Positions 1 through 6,031 of a stretch of DNA of 13,339 nucleotides are shown in pieces. The stretch is from contig JAZDHC010000322.1 in assembly GCA_043806395.1 (NCBI GenBank), positions 1 to 13,339 of the forward strand. Reading direction: 5' to 3'. Under the pieces are notes generated by a model. It was not told the origin of the DNA, did not search any database, and was given only the letters and a program-made list of their open reading frames with translations. A program made the position numbers and the translations under genes. Position 1 is the stretch's first letter. Each line of letters opens with the position of its first letter. Origin of the DNA: CG2-30-40-21 sp043806395 (GTDB lineage Bacteria > UBA9089 > CG2-30-40-21).

Positions 1-153
1 TATCGCTTTAACCACTCCAAAGTATACATTTAACCCCCGCACATGGAAGTAGAAATACCTCCAGATGACATACTCTGGTGTGGAATGAAAGCGATAAACC
101 TATCTCTTATTTACCCACACAAATCGTGATAGAACCAAAAAAATCAGGAAATT
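1..153. other. Left-edge stretch without a recognisable gene; imperfect inverted repeat
   Basis: No gene is recognised here. The only visible structure is that TATCGCTTT at 1-9 is the exact reverse complement of AAAGCGATA at 88-96, with a few more compatible bases inward. A small inner stem (CCAGA 61-65 with TCTGG 74-78) lies between them. This could be a cruciform, the end of a larger repeat cut by the window edge, or chance. A 28-codon ORF at 43-129 has no family resemblance I can name. Confidence 0.3.
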
Positions 154-356
154 ACAACCCCCTAACCCCCTTTTTTAAGGGGGAATTAGGAGGGATAAAA
201 GGGAATTGGACTTCTGCAAAACAAGGTATGGTTCAAATCATGGTAACAAATTAAGTAAGTGAATAGGTGTCTGTACTTTCCTGATCCCCTTGAGAGGGGT
301 GGACGCTACTGCGGACGGGGTGTGTAATCCCTTAAAAAAGGGGGTCAGGGGGTTGT
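154..356. repeat. Element of about 200 bp with 28-bp inverted terminal repeats
   Basis: The left arm (154-181, starting ACAACCCCCTAACCCCC) and the right arm (329-356, ending GGGGGTCAGGGGGTTGT) are reverse complements over 28 bases with a single mismatch. The interior has no ORF of note. It carries a unit at 227-266 that is shared with 4795-4838, and a second unit at 296-325 that recurs inverted at 4842-4872. The C-run/T-run/G-run ends resemble the palindromic repeats dispersed between genes in many bacterial genomes. Nothing here encodes a transposase, so if the element moves it does so in trans, as a MITE would. No clear target-site duplication is visible. Calling it a discrete element is inference from the paired ends. 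Confidence 0.6.
227..325 (+). repeat. Dispersed repeat, copy 1 (two-part)
   Basis: The first part, 227-266, reads ATGGTTCAAATCATGGTAAC and continues AAATTAAGTAAGTGAATAG. It matches 4795-4838 in the same orientation with a few substitutions. The second part, 296-325, contains GTGGACGCTACTGCGGA followed by a G-run and TGTGT. It matches the reverse complement of 4842-4872. The two halves therefore keep their order but differ in relative orientation between copies. A short hairpin (CCCCT/AGGGG, 287-300) lies between the halves. Confidence 0.6.
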
Positions 357-461
357 GTTCTTTTCTGTATCTCTGATTAAGGCACTTTCCGAAGATACTT
401 AAATGACATTAATTTATGAGATTGAAACCAAAGGGAATTGAACTGGCAATCACAGGATAGT

Positions 462-471
462 TTGTATACAA
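462..471. promoter_or_regulatory. Palindrome before mntA, possible operator or -10 region
   Basis: TTGTATACAA is a perfect 10-bp palindrome ending 14 bases before the mntA start codon. It contains TATACA and overlaps TACAAT, either of which could be a -10 hexamer. No well-spaced -35 is present (TTGAAC at 438-443 is too far upstream). Many toxin-antitoxin operons are repressed by their own products at palindromes overlapping the promoter, so an operator role is plausible but is inference only. Confidence 0.3.
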
Positions 472-485
472 TTAGTAGAGGATAA

Positions 486-800
486 ATGATAAAGCAGCAG
501 ATAAAAGAAAAAAAGGTTGAAGAAATAAAAAAAATATTAAAAACAAACAAGGCTATTTTATCAAACAAGTTTAAGGTTAAAGAGATAGGTGTCTTTGGTT
601 CCATGGTAAGAGGGGAAGAGGTTGACGGCAGTGATGTAGATGTATTGGTTGAATTTTATGAGACAATAAGCCTTTTGGATTTTGTGGCATTGGAAAACTC
701 TATATGCGAACTTATAGGAAGAAAGGTTGACTTAGTTATGAAAAGTGCCTTAAAACCAAGAATAGGTAGGCATATCTTAAAAGAGGTAGCATACATATGA
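486..800 (+). CDS. mntA: MntA-type nucleotidyltransferase antitoxin (type VII toxin-antitoxin)
   Basis: A 104-residue minimal nucleotidyltransferase. The GSX10DXD signature of the MNT/pol-beta fold is clear: G38-S39, then D50 and D52, with the likely third metal-binding aspartate at D82 in KVDLV. In studied MntA-HepT pairs this protein transfers AMP from ATP to a tyrosine of the HepT toxin and silences it, so it acts as an enzymatic antitoxin. The C-terminus (LKPRIGRHILKEVAYI) is typical of the family. The ATG at 486 is preceded by a weak AGAGGA ribosome site. The stop overlaps the next start as ATGA (797-800), which implies translational coupling to hepT. The antitoxin comes first, the usual order for many of these pairs. 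Family assignment is strong; activity in this organism is inferred. Confidence 0.9.
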   Translation: MIKQQIKEKKVEEIKKILKTNKAILSNKFKVKEIGVFGSMVRGEEVDGSDVDVLVEFYETISLLDFVALENSICELIGRKVDLVMKSALKPRIGRHILKEVAYI

Positions 801-1156
801 AAATACGGGAATATGGAGATTATCTTCAGGATATACTCGATTCTATAAGTGCTATCGAAGAATTTATAAAAGGAATGGAGTTTGAAGATTTTACCAAAGA
901 TAGGAAGACAACATTTGCTGTGATAAGGGGGCTTGAGATCATTGGTGAAGCTACAAAACATATACCAGACTCAATTAGAGATAGGTATCCAGAAATTCCC
1001 TGGAAAAATATAGCTGGAATGAGAGATAAGGTTATTCATGATTATTTTGGAGTTGATTTGAGCGTAGTCTACAAAACTGTCATCCAGCACATTCCAGGGA
1101 TCAAGCCTTTGATTCAAAAGGTTTTTGAGGATATGGAAGTAAAGCAAGGAGAATAA
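797..1156 (+). CDS. hepT: HepT-like ribonuclease toxin (DUF86), partner of MntA
   Basis: A 119-residue all-helical HEPN-family protein. The catalytic RX4-6H motif is intact as R76-DKVI-H81, followed by Y83 (RX4HXY). Y83 is the tyrosine that the partner nucleotidyltransferase AMPylates in characterised systems. HepT proteins act as dimeric RNases that stop growth when free of the antitoxin. Supporting family marks are the IRGLEIIGEA helix (43-52) and the PEIPWKNIAGMRDK stretch (65-78). The start overlaps the mntA stop by four bases and there is no separate ribosome site, consistent with coupled synthesis. Nothing appears truncated and the catalytic residues are present, so the module looks functional. 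A palindromic repeat element begins directly after the stop. Confidence 0.92.
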   Translation: MKIREYGDYLQDILDSISAIEEFIKGMEFEDFTKDRKTTFAVIRGLEIIGEATKHIPDSIRDRYPEIPWKNIAGMRDKVIHDYFGVDLSVVYKTVIQHIPGIKPLIQKVFEDMEVKQGE

Positions 1157-1159
1157 GTC

Positions 1160-1311
1160 TCCACCCCCTACCCCCCGCCAGCGGGGGATAAAGAAATATG
1201 CTGTGTTATGCGTCAAATTCGTGATTGGAAGTAGTCCGAGTCTGTAATGATAATGGTACTATGTATACAAGGGATGTAACATGTCCCCCGCTGGCGGGGG
1301 TTAGGGGTGGA
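1160..1311. repeat. Inverted-repeat element of about 150 bp with GC palindromes at both ends
   Basis: The ends 1160-1188 and 1284-1311 are reverse complements of each other apart from small C-run differences. Each contains its own perfect 7-bp palindrome: CCCCCGC/GCGGGGG at 1172-1187 with a CA loop, and at 1285-1300 with a TG loop. The outer parts read TCCACCCC and GGGGTGGA. The interior, about 95 bp, has no ORF. The left hairpin sits just after the hepT stop and could act as a transcription stop for that operon, although no T-run follows it. The C/G-rich ends resemble in style, but not in exact sequence, the ends of the 154-356 element. Confidence 0.6.
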
Positions 1312-1411
1312 AAAAGCATCGATGTTGCATCTTTCACCCAGAATTGCTGGGATATGAGACAGTCTCGAACAAATTTAGATGCGTTTGCCCTGAAGCATTC
1401 ATAAAATAGCA
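1312..1411. other. Intergenic stretch with no recognised feature
   Basis: This links the repeat element to the folD promoter. I see no ORF with family resemblance, no RNA gene and no strong palindrome here. Confidence 0.4.
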
Positions 1412-1440
1412 TTGCAAAATAGCGAGATTTGTGGTATAAT
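1412..1440 (+). promoter_or_regulatory. Near-consensus sigma70-type promoter upstream of folD
   Basis: TTGCAA (1412-1417) and TATAAT (1435-1440) are separated by exactly 17 bases. The -10 is perfect and the -35 matches four of six consensus bases (TTGACA). Transcription should start near 1447, giving an untranslated leader of about 200 nt before the folD start at 1644. The leader holds short ORFs: 1449-1538 (29 codons), and ATG at 1465 (10 codons) preceded by GGGAGAT. This is the best promoter visible in the window. Confidence 0.65.
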
Positions 1441-1643
1441 TATTAAAAATGAAGGGAGATAATTATGCTATTAAAAGAAAGCGAAGTTCAGGGATGATTC
1501 ACCTTTGTTTGGAAACTTGCGAGTACATGAATAAGTAGAAAATGATAAGAACAAGCATTATCCCTGCAATCTATTCACAAGAAATCATAGAAAACTATCT
1601 GAAAATGAAGTTGATATATATTACACAAGGAGGAATGAAAATC

Positions 1644-2519
1644 ATGGCAGCAACGATAATTAATGGCAAAGAGGTTGCAGGACAGATACAGGATGAGTTG
1701 GCTGTAAAGGTTGCGGAATTAAGAGAGAAGGGTGTGACACCACGATTGGCGACTCTTCTTGTTGGCGAAGACCCTGCTTCTCAGGTTTATATTGGTCAAA
1801 AGCGAAAGGCTTGTGACAGGCTTGGTATAATCTCAGACCATCAAACCATTTCTGCAGAAACTACAGAGGCAGAGCTTTTATCCATTATTGAGGGATTGAA
1901 TAATAATCCGGAGATCAACGGTATCCTCGTACAACTTCCCTTACCAGAACATATTAACTCGGTTAAGGTTCTGGATGCTATCTCTCCGCAAAAGGATGTG
2001 GATGGATTTCATCCGTTTAATGTGGGAAGGTTTTTTACGGAAAAATCTTTTTCCGATATGGTGGATAAGGGATTATTCCTTCCATGTACCCCGTATGGGA
2101 TCATGGAGTTGTTGAAGAGATATAATGTGCCTGTAAAGGGTGCAGCCGTTGTTATTGTTGGTCGAAGCAATATTGTGGGTAAACCTATTGCCCTGCTATT
2201 ATTGGCTGCTGATGCCACGGTTACTGTCTGCCATAGCAGAACAAAGAATTTGAAAGAGGTTTGCCAGAGGGCTGATATTATTGTAGCAGCTATTGGAAAA
2301 CCAAAATTTGTTACCGAAGATATGGTTAAAGAAGGCGCGGTTGTTATTGATGTTGGTGTCAACAGATTGCCTGAGGGGTTAGTAGGTGATGTTGATTTCG
2401 TTAATGTTTCACAGAAGGCTTCAGCCATTACCCCTGTTCCTGGTGGCGTTGGTCCAATGACCATAACCATGTTGATGGCAAATACAATTATGGCAGCAAG
2501 GAATCAGGCTGGGATGTAA
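1644..2519 (+). CDS. folD: Bifunctional methylenetetrahydrofolate dehydrogenase/cyclohydrolase FolD
   Basis: FolD interconverts 5,10-methylene-, methenyl- and 10-formyl-tetrahydrofolate using NADP+, in the cytosol, for purine and formyl-methionine synthesis and one-carbon flux. The active-site set is complete: Y49-x3-K53 in VYIGQKRKAC, Q97 in GILVQLPLP and D120 in KDVDGFHP. The Rossmann motif VVIVGRSNIVGKP and the C-terminal PVPGGVGPMT signature are also present. The reading frame is open from 1542, but AAGGAGG at 1627-1633 lies 10 bases before the ATG at 1644. The ATG at 1635 is too close to that site, so I chose 1644, giving 291 residues, the usual family size. The loop before FLPCTPYGIMELL is a few residues longer than in the textbook enzyme. 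It is likely transcribed from the promoter at 1412-1440. Confidence 0.96.
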   Translation: MAATIINGKEVAGQIQDELAVKVAELREKGVTPRLATLLVGEDPASQVYIGQKRKACDRLGIISDHQTISAETTEAELLSIIEGLNNNPEINGILVQLPLPEHINSVKVLDAISPQKDVDGFHPFNVGRFFTEKSFSDMVDKGLFLPCTPYGIMELLKRYNVPVKGAAVVIVGRSNIVGKPIALLLLAADATVTVCHSRTKNLKEVCQRADIIVAAIGKPKFVTEDMVKEGAVVIDVGVNRLPEGLVGDVDFVNVSQKASAITPVPGGVGPMTITMLMANTIMAARNQAGM

Positions 2520-2529
2520 ACTCAGGTTG

Positions 2530-2631
2530 TTTAGGCTATAGGCTATAGGCTGTGGGAGGAAATAGATGAGTCGAATGTTCTGAATATGACTCATAGCCTA
2601 CAGTCTACAGCCTTATAGCCTACAGCCTAAA
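2530..2631 (+). promoter_or_regulatory. Nested hairpin between folD and the S1 gene
   Basis: The left arm, 2530-2553, is built of tandem AGGCTATA-like units. The right arm, 2607-2631, is its reverse complement apart from one inserted base and one mismatch. Inside it, ATGAGTC (2566-2572) and GACTCAT (2588-2594) form a second perfect 7-bp stem. The structure ends 6 bases before the AAGGAG ribosome site of the S1 gene (2638-2643). It could be a folD terminator-like stem, a leader that controls S1 synthesis, an mRNA-stabilising stem, or only a dispersed repeat. There is no T-run after it, so a simple intrinsic terminator is unlikely. Confidence 0.5.
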
Positions 2632-2650
2632 TAGATTAAGGAGTAAAACA

Positions 2651-4009
2651 ATGAGTCTAATATCGCAAGAAATGATTGATCGTGCTATTGAAAGAACAAA
2701 GGAAGAGATTGCCCCTCATGAGAAAATTCAAACAAAAGAGGAACACCTTCTTGTCCCATTATCCCCTATCCCTTTTGAGGAGATGGAGATGGTGGGAGGA
2801 ACTGAACCAGAGCAAGAGACAGAGGTTGCAGATGCTGTAGAAGACGAAACCATTGACCAGTCGTATGAGATTGGAGAAATTAAAGAAGGGATGACTGTCT
2901 CTGGGGTAGTGGCAAAGATTGAGAAAGAAGAGGTTTTGGTTTCTATTGGAGGGTGTAAATCAGAGGGGATAATCCCATTAAATGAGCTATCAAATAGATC
3001 CTTTTCTTCCCCTGAAGAGGTGGTAAGTGTAGGGGATAATATCAGGGTTTGTATTCTGGAGGTTGAAGGAAAGGAAGGCAACCCCATTCTTTCTAAGAAA
3101 CAGGCTGATATGGAAGGTGCATGGGAAAAGATGATAAAATCGTATGAGACGGGTGAGATACTTTCTTGCAAGGTAGTAGATAGCACTAAGGGTGGCTTGA
3201 TTGTTGACCTTGACATCCGTGGATTTGTACCGTTTTCTCAAATTGATATCTCGCGGCCAGCGAACTTGAATAGTTATCTGGGAAAGACATTAAGAGTGAA
3301 GATAATAGAGATAAATAGAGAGGGGAATAATCTTGTTCTTTCTCAAAGACAGGTTTTAGAGGAAGAGTATGATCAGAAAAAAAAGATGTTTTTTTCTTCC
3401 TTTGTTGAAGGCATGATATGTGATGGTGTGGTCTCTAAGATAACAAGCTTTGGAGCCTTTATTGATCTTGGTGGAATAGATGGGCTGGCACATCTGTCAG
3501 AGATATCATGGACAAGAATCAAGCATCCGGGAGATGTGCTAAAACAAGGTGATATGGTTAAGGTTGTGGTGCTAAGGGTTAATAAAGAGACACAAAAGGT
3601 ATCCTTGAGTATAAAACAGGCAACGATTGATCCATGGAAGACTGCTGCGGAAAGGTATAATATCGGGGATATTGTTTCTGGAAATGTTGTGGGTGTTTCC
3701 AGAACTGTTGCCTTTGTCTACTTAGAGGATGGTGTGGAAGGGATATTGCCTATTAGTGAAATATCTACCAAAAGGATAGCTTCACCATCTGAGGTGTTAT
3801 CTGAAGGACAAAATATAACGGCTAAGGTTATAGATGTTGACTTTTCTGGGCGAAGAATAGTCTTAAGTATTCGACAAGTTATAGATGCAGCAGAAAAGAA
3901 TGCAACTAATGATTACATGAAAAGCCAGAATCAGGGTACTGGTATGACCCTTGGGGATATGTTTAAGGATAAATTTGAAGGGTTGATGGCAGGCGGCGGC
4001 AAAAGTTGA
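2651..4009 (+). CDS. rpsA: S1 RNA-binding domain protein, bS1-like (four S1 repeats)
   Basis: A 452-residue protein with four OB-fold S1 domains at about 76-150, 166-232, 252-322 and 337-410. The third is the most canonical (VVSKITSFGAFIDLGGIDGL then AHLSEISW), the type that binds mRNA in ribosomal protein bS1. The first 70 residues are acidic and probably disordered (EEMEMVGGTEPEQETEVADA). In bS1 the N-terminal region docks on uS2, and the later repeats hold mRNA during initiation. E. coli bS1 has six repeats, while many other phyla have four, so the size fits an rpsA product of a non-proteobacterium. A generic S1-domain RNA-binding protein is the alternative. AAGGAG at 2638-2643 lies 7 bases before the ATG, directly behind the nested hairpin. 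Confidence 0.88.
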   Translation: MSLISQEMIDRAIERTKEEIAPHEKIQTKEEHLLVPLSPIPFEEMEMVGGTEPEQETEVADAVEDETIDQSYEIGEIKEGMTVSGVVAKIEKEEVLVSIGGCKSEGIIPLNELSNRSFSSPEEVVSVGDNIRVCILEVEGKEGNPILSKKQADMEGAWEKMIKSYETGEILSCKVVDSTKGGLIVDLDIRGFVPFSQIDISRPANLNSYLGKTLRVKIIEINREGNNLVLSQRQVLEEEYDQKKKMFFSSFVEGMICDGVVSKITSFGAFIDLGGIDGLAHLSEISWTRIKHPGDVLKQGDMVKVVVLRVNKETQKVSLSIKQATIDPWKTAAERYNIGDIVSGNVVGVSRTVAFVYLEDGVEGILPISEISTKRIASPSEVLSEGQNITAKVIDVDFSGRRIVLSIRQVIDAAEKNATNDYMKSQNQGTGMTLGDMFKDKFEGLMAGGGKS

Positions 4010-4011
4010 CA

Positions 4012-4071
4012 GTAGGGGCAACCCTTGCGGTTGCACAGAATAAGAAGGGCAGGTGCAAGACCTGCCCCTAC
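4012..4071. repeat. 60-bp palindromic element with two inner hairpins
   Basis: GTAGGGGCA (4012-4020) and TGCCCCTAC (4063-4071) are perfect inverted ends. Inside are two independent stems: GCAACC/GGTTGC (4018-4034, 5-nt loop) and GGCAGGT/ACCTGCC (4048-4066, 5-nt loop). A variant of the second stem recurs at 13093-13111. It starts two bases after the S1 stop codon, so it may protect or end that transcript. It ends 4 bases before the ribosome site of the flavin reductase. Confidence 0.6.
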
Positions 4072-4089
4072 GACTAAGGGAGGCAAAGA

Positions 4090-4638
4090 ATGGAATTAGA
4101 ATTAAAGAATTGGTACAAAATCCTCAGCCCAAGACCAGTGGTCTTGATCTCAACCGTAGACGCTCAAGGGAAATCAAACGCTGCCCCATATTCCTTTGTT
4201 ATGCCTATTTCCTGCCAGCCAGCAATGATTGGTTTTGCTTCAGCCCCCAAGCATCACACCCTGTCCAATATAAGACAAACAAAAGAGTTTATCATCAACA
4301 TCCCATCTGAAGGAATAATTGACCAGTCATGGCAGTGTGCCAAACCGTATCCTCAAGGGGTATCAGAAATTAAAGAAACAGGCTTAACCGAGGGAAAGGC
4401 AATGAAGGTCTCTGTTCCAAGGATTAATGAATGCCTTGGCTGGATTGAATGCAGATGTGAGTTTGAGAAAGAGATAGGTGATCATGTTCTGGTGGTTGGA
4501 CAGGTTTTGTTCGTTGAGGTAAGGGATGAATGGTGGAAGGATGATAAATATCTGGCCATCTCAGCAAAACCATTGCTCCATATTGGTGGTGTTGAATTTG
4601 CTATACCTGGCTGGGCAACAGAGCCGGTGGAACAGTAG
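4090..4638 (+). CDS. Flavin reductase family protein (FMN-binding split barrel, flavoredoxin-like)
   Basis: A 182-residue protein of the flavin-reductase/flavoredoxin domain family. The FMN-binding start is recognisable: SPRPVVLISTVDAQGKSNAA (13-32) followed by PYSFVMPISCQPAM, and later NIRQTKEFIINIP. Members bind FMN non-covalently and pass electrons from NAD(P)H or ferredoxin-type donors to acceptors. In sulfate reducers, flavoredoxin takes part in thiosulfate reduction. The actual partner cannot be deduced here. The start is well supported by AAGGGAGG at 4076-4083, six bases before the ATG. It lies between the S1 gene and apbE, both on the same strand. The nearness of an FMN-binding protein to an FMN transferase is suggestive but not proof of a joint role. 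Confidence 0.9.
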   Translation: MELELKNWYKILSPRPVVLISTVDAQGKSNAAPYSFVMPISCQPAMIGFASAPKHHTLSNIRQTKEFIINIPSEGIIDQSWQCAKPYPQGVSEIKETGLTEGKAMKVSVPRINECLGWIECRCEFEKEIGDHVLVVGQVLFVEVRDEWWKDDKYLAISAKPLLHIGGVEFAIPGWATEPVEQ

Positions 4639-4930
4639 TGGTTGTTGTTTGTCCTGCAAGGTTTTACCCTGTTAGAGATTCTACAAAAATCCATGGACGG
4701 AAAGTCTATAACAAAAAATGCCATGATTTATTTTTCCCCCTGCCCTCTCCAGTGGGGGACAAAGGATTTTTATAATTTGGCGTAAAAAAATTGGGCATGG
4801 TTCAAATCAGGGTAACAAATTGGGCAAGCGAATGGAACAGAACACCCCCTCCTCCGCAGTAGCGTCCACCCCGCCAAAAATTGCCTCATTAGTCTACTAA
4901 TCTTTGTATCTTATTTAAGGAGTATTTTTG
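4639..4930. other. Intergenic gap between flavin reductase and apbE, repeat-bearing
   Basis: This gap of nearly 300 bases has no gene. It contains an imperfect C-run/G-run palindrome (CCCCCTG near 4737 against GTGGGGGA near 4752) and the second copy of the two-part dispersed repeat (4795-4872). TATAAT at 4771-4776 has no -35 at a usable distance. The apbE ribosome site AAGGAG is at 4917-4922. Confidence 0.5.
4795..4872 (+). repeat. Dispersed repeat, copy 2 (two-part, second half inverted relative to copy 1)
   Basis: The first part, 4795-4838, reads GCATGGTTCAAATCAGGGTA and continues ACAAATTGGGCAAGCGAATGGAAC. It matches 227-266 in direct orientation. The second part, 4842-4872, contains TCCGCAGTAGCGTCCACCCC, which is the reverse complement of the 296-317 motif in copy 1. 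The C-rich inverted ends that flank copy 1 are not present in the same form here. Confidence 0.6.
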
Positions 4931-5920
4931 ATGAAACAAATTATAATTATAGGAATCATGCTTTGTTTATCTGGTTGTATAGGTCAACGAACGGTTTATT
5001 GTGATAACTGCCTCTTAATGGATACCATTGCAGAGATCAAGGTAGTTGGTGGTGAAAAAGAAAAGGTAAAGAAGGCAATAGATGCTGCTTTTAACCGAAT
5101 CAGAGAGGTAGAAAAAATTGCAAACTTTCATAACCCAAAAAGTGAGCTTTTCAGAATAAATCAACAAGCAGATAAGTCTCAAGTAGATATATCCTATGAA
5201 ATGTGCGAAATATTAAAGGAATCCTTGAAATATTCTAAGATTACAGATGGGGCGTTTGATGTTACCATTGGCGGTCTTTCCGGGCTATGGAATTTTGGCT
5301 CAGCTACTGCCCCCCCCCCAGGGATAAAGATAGTAGATAATGCCCTGTTAGTGGGCTATGAGGATCTAATACTTAATATTAACAAAAGACAGGTGTTTCT
5401 TGGCAGAAAAGAAATGAAGATTGATCTGGAGGGTGTGGCTAAGGGATATGCTGTTGAAGAGGCAGCTAAGGTGCTTAAAGATGCAAATTGCCATAATTTT
5501 CTGATAAACCTTGGGGGTAATATTAAGGCTGTGGGAACAAACCAATGGGGGGTGCCATGGAAGGTTGGCATTAGACATCCAAGACACAAGAATAATATCC
5601 TGACTACATTAAAGCTTCAGGATATGGCTATAGCTACCACCGGGGATTATGAACGCTATTTTGTCTTTAATGGTCAAAGATACCATCACATCTTAGATCC
5701 ACAAAGCGGGTATCCAGTCTCCAATGGGTGTGTGTCTGTAACAATAATTACTCCATCTGCCTTTATTGCTGATATTCTTTCAACCGCAGTATTTGTCCTT
5801 GGTCAAAAGGCAGGTATGGATATTATTGAAGATTTGGAACAGGTAGAGGGTATTATTGTTACAGATAATGATATCCTTGTTTCTTCGGGGCTGGCAAGAA
5901 AAATTCAGGTGAGGAAGTAG
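4931..5920 (+). CDS. apbE: FAD:protein FMN transferase (ApbE), lipoprotein
   Basis: ApbE uses FAD and Mg2+ to attach FMN to threonine or serine of target proteins such as RnfG/NqrC subunits, acting outside the cytoplasmic membrane. The N-terminus is a lipoprotein signal: a hydrophobic stretch ending in the lipobox LSGC with C16 as the lipidated residue. Family marks are IDLEGVAKG (164-172), ATTGDYERYF (from 235), YHHILDPQSGYP (from 251) and the metal site A280-D281-x3-T285. The length of 329 residues is normal. A TTG precedes the ATG in frame at 4928, but AAGGAG at 4917-4922 is best spaced (8 bases) for the ATG at 4931. No Rnf, Nqr or other evident flavinylation target lies in the window, so the substrate is unknown. 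Confidence 0.95.
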   Translation: MKQIIIIGIMLCLSGCIGQRTVYCDNCLLMDTIAEIKVVGGEKEKVKKAIDAAFNRIREVEKIANFHNPKSELFRINQQADKSQVDISYEMCEILKESLKYSKITDGAFDVTIGGLSGLWNFGSATAPPPGIKIVDNALLVGYEDLILNINKRQVFLGRKEMKIDLEGVAKGYAVEEAAKVLKDANCHNFLINLGGNIKAVGTNQWGVPWKVGIRHPRHKNNILTTLKLQDMAIATTGDYERYFVFNGQRYHHILDPQSGYPVSNGCVSVTIITPSAFIADILSTAVFVLGQKAGMDIIEDLEQVEGIIVTDNDILVSSGLARKIQVRK

Positions 5921-6005
5921 GGAAGCAGGGAAGGTAGGAATGGTAGGGAAGGTAGAGAAGGTCATAGGGTCATCAAGTATCAGTGATTACCGATTACCGA
6001 TTACC
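5921..6005. repeat. Short tandem repeats between apbE and cbiA
   Basis: Two simple repeats fill the gap. A G-rich stretch of GGAAGGTAG-like units runs from 5921 to about 5960. It is followed by three perfect head-to-tail copies of GATTACC at 5985-5991, 5992-5998 and 5999-6005. The cbiA ribosome site (GAGG, 6023-6026) follows. Variation in copy number could alter spacing between the two genes, but no function is evident. Confidence 0.55.
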
Positions 6006-6031
6006 TTATGCCCCCCTTCTGCGAGGTATGA

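Noticed and set aside
43..129. 28-codon ORF on the + strand at the left edge
   Set aside because: No ribosome site, no family resemblance and too short to stand on its own. It lies inside an imperfect inverted repeat.
229..239. GGTTCAAATCA resembling a tRNA T-arm (also 4798-4808)
   Set aside because: The flanking bases cannot form the T stem, and no acceptor or anticodon stems surround it in either copy. It is part of a dispersed repeat.
1449..1538. 29-codon ORF in the folD leader
   Set aside because: The start overlaps the likely transcription start with no ribosome site, and the translation resembles nothing known to me. I mention it only as part of the leader.
1542..1643. Upstream in-frame extension of folD
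   Set aside because: The added 34 residues do not belong to the FolD family, and the AAGGAGG site fits the ATG at 1644.
4053..4310. Overlapping + strand ORF beginning in the palindromic element
   Set aside because: It is an alternate frame of the flavin reductase, rich in K/R and without family marks. The true frame has a strong ribosome site and conserved FMN motifs.
4771..4776. TATAAT upstream of apbE as a promoter
   Set aside because: No acceptable -35 hexamer lies 16-19 bases upstream, and the site is 155 bases from the gene in an AT-rich stretch.
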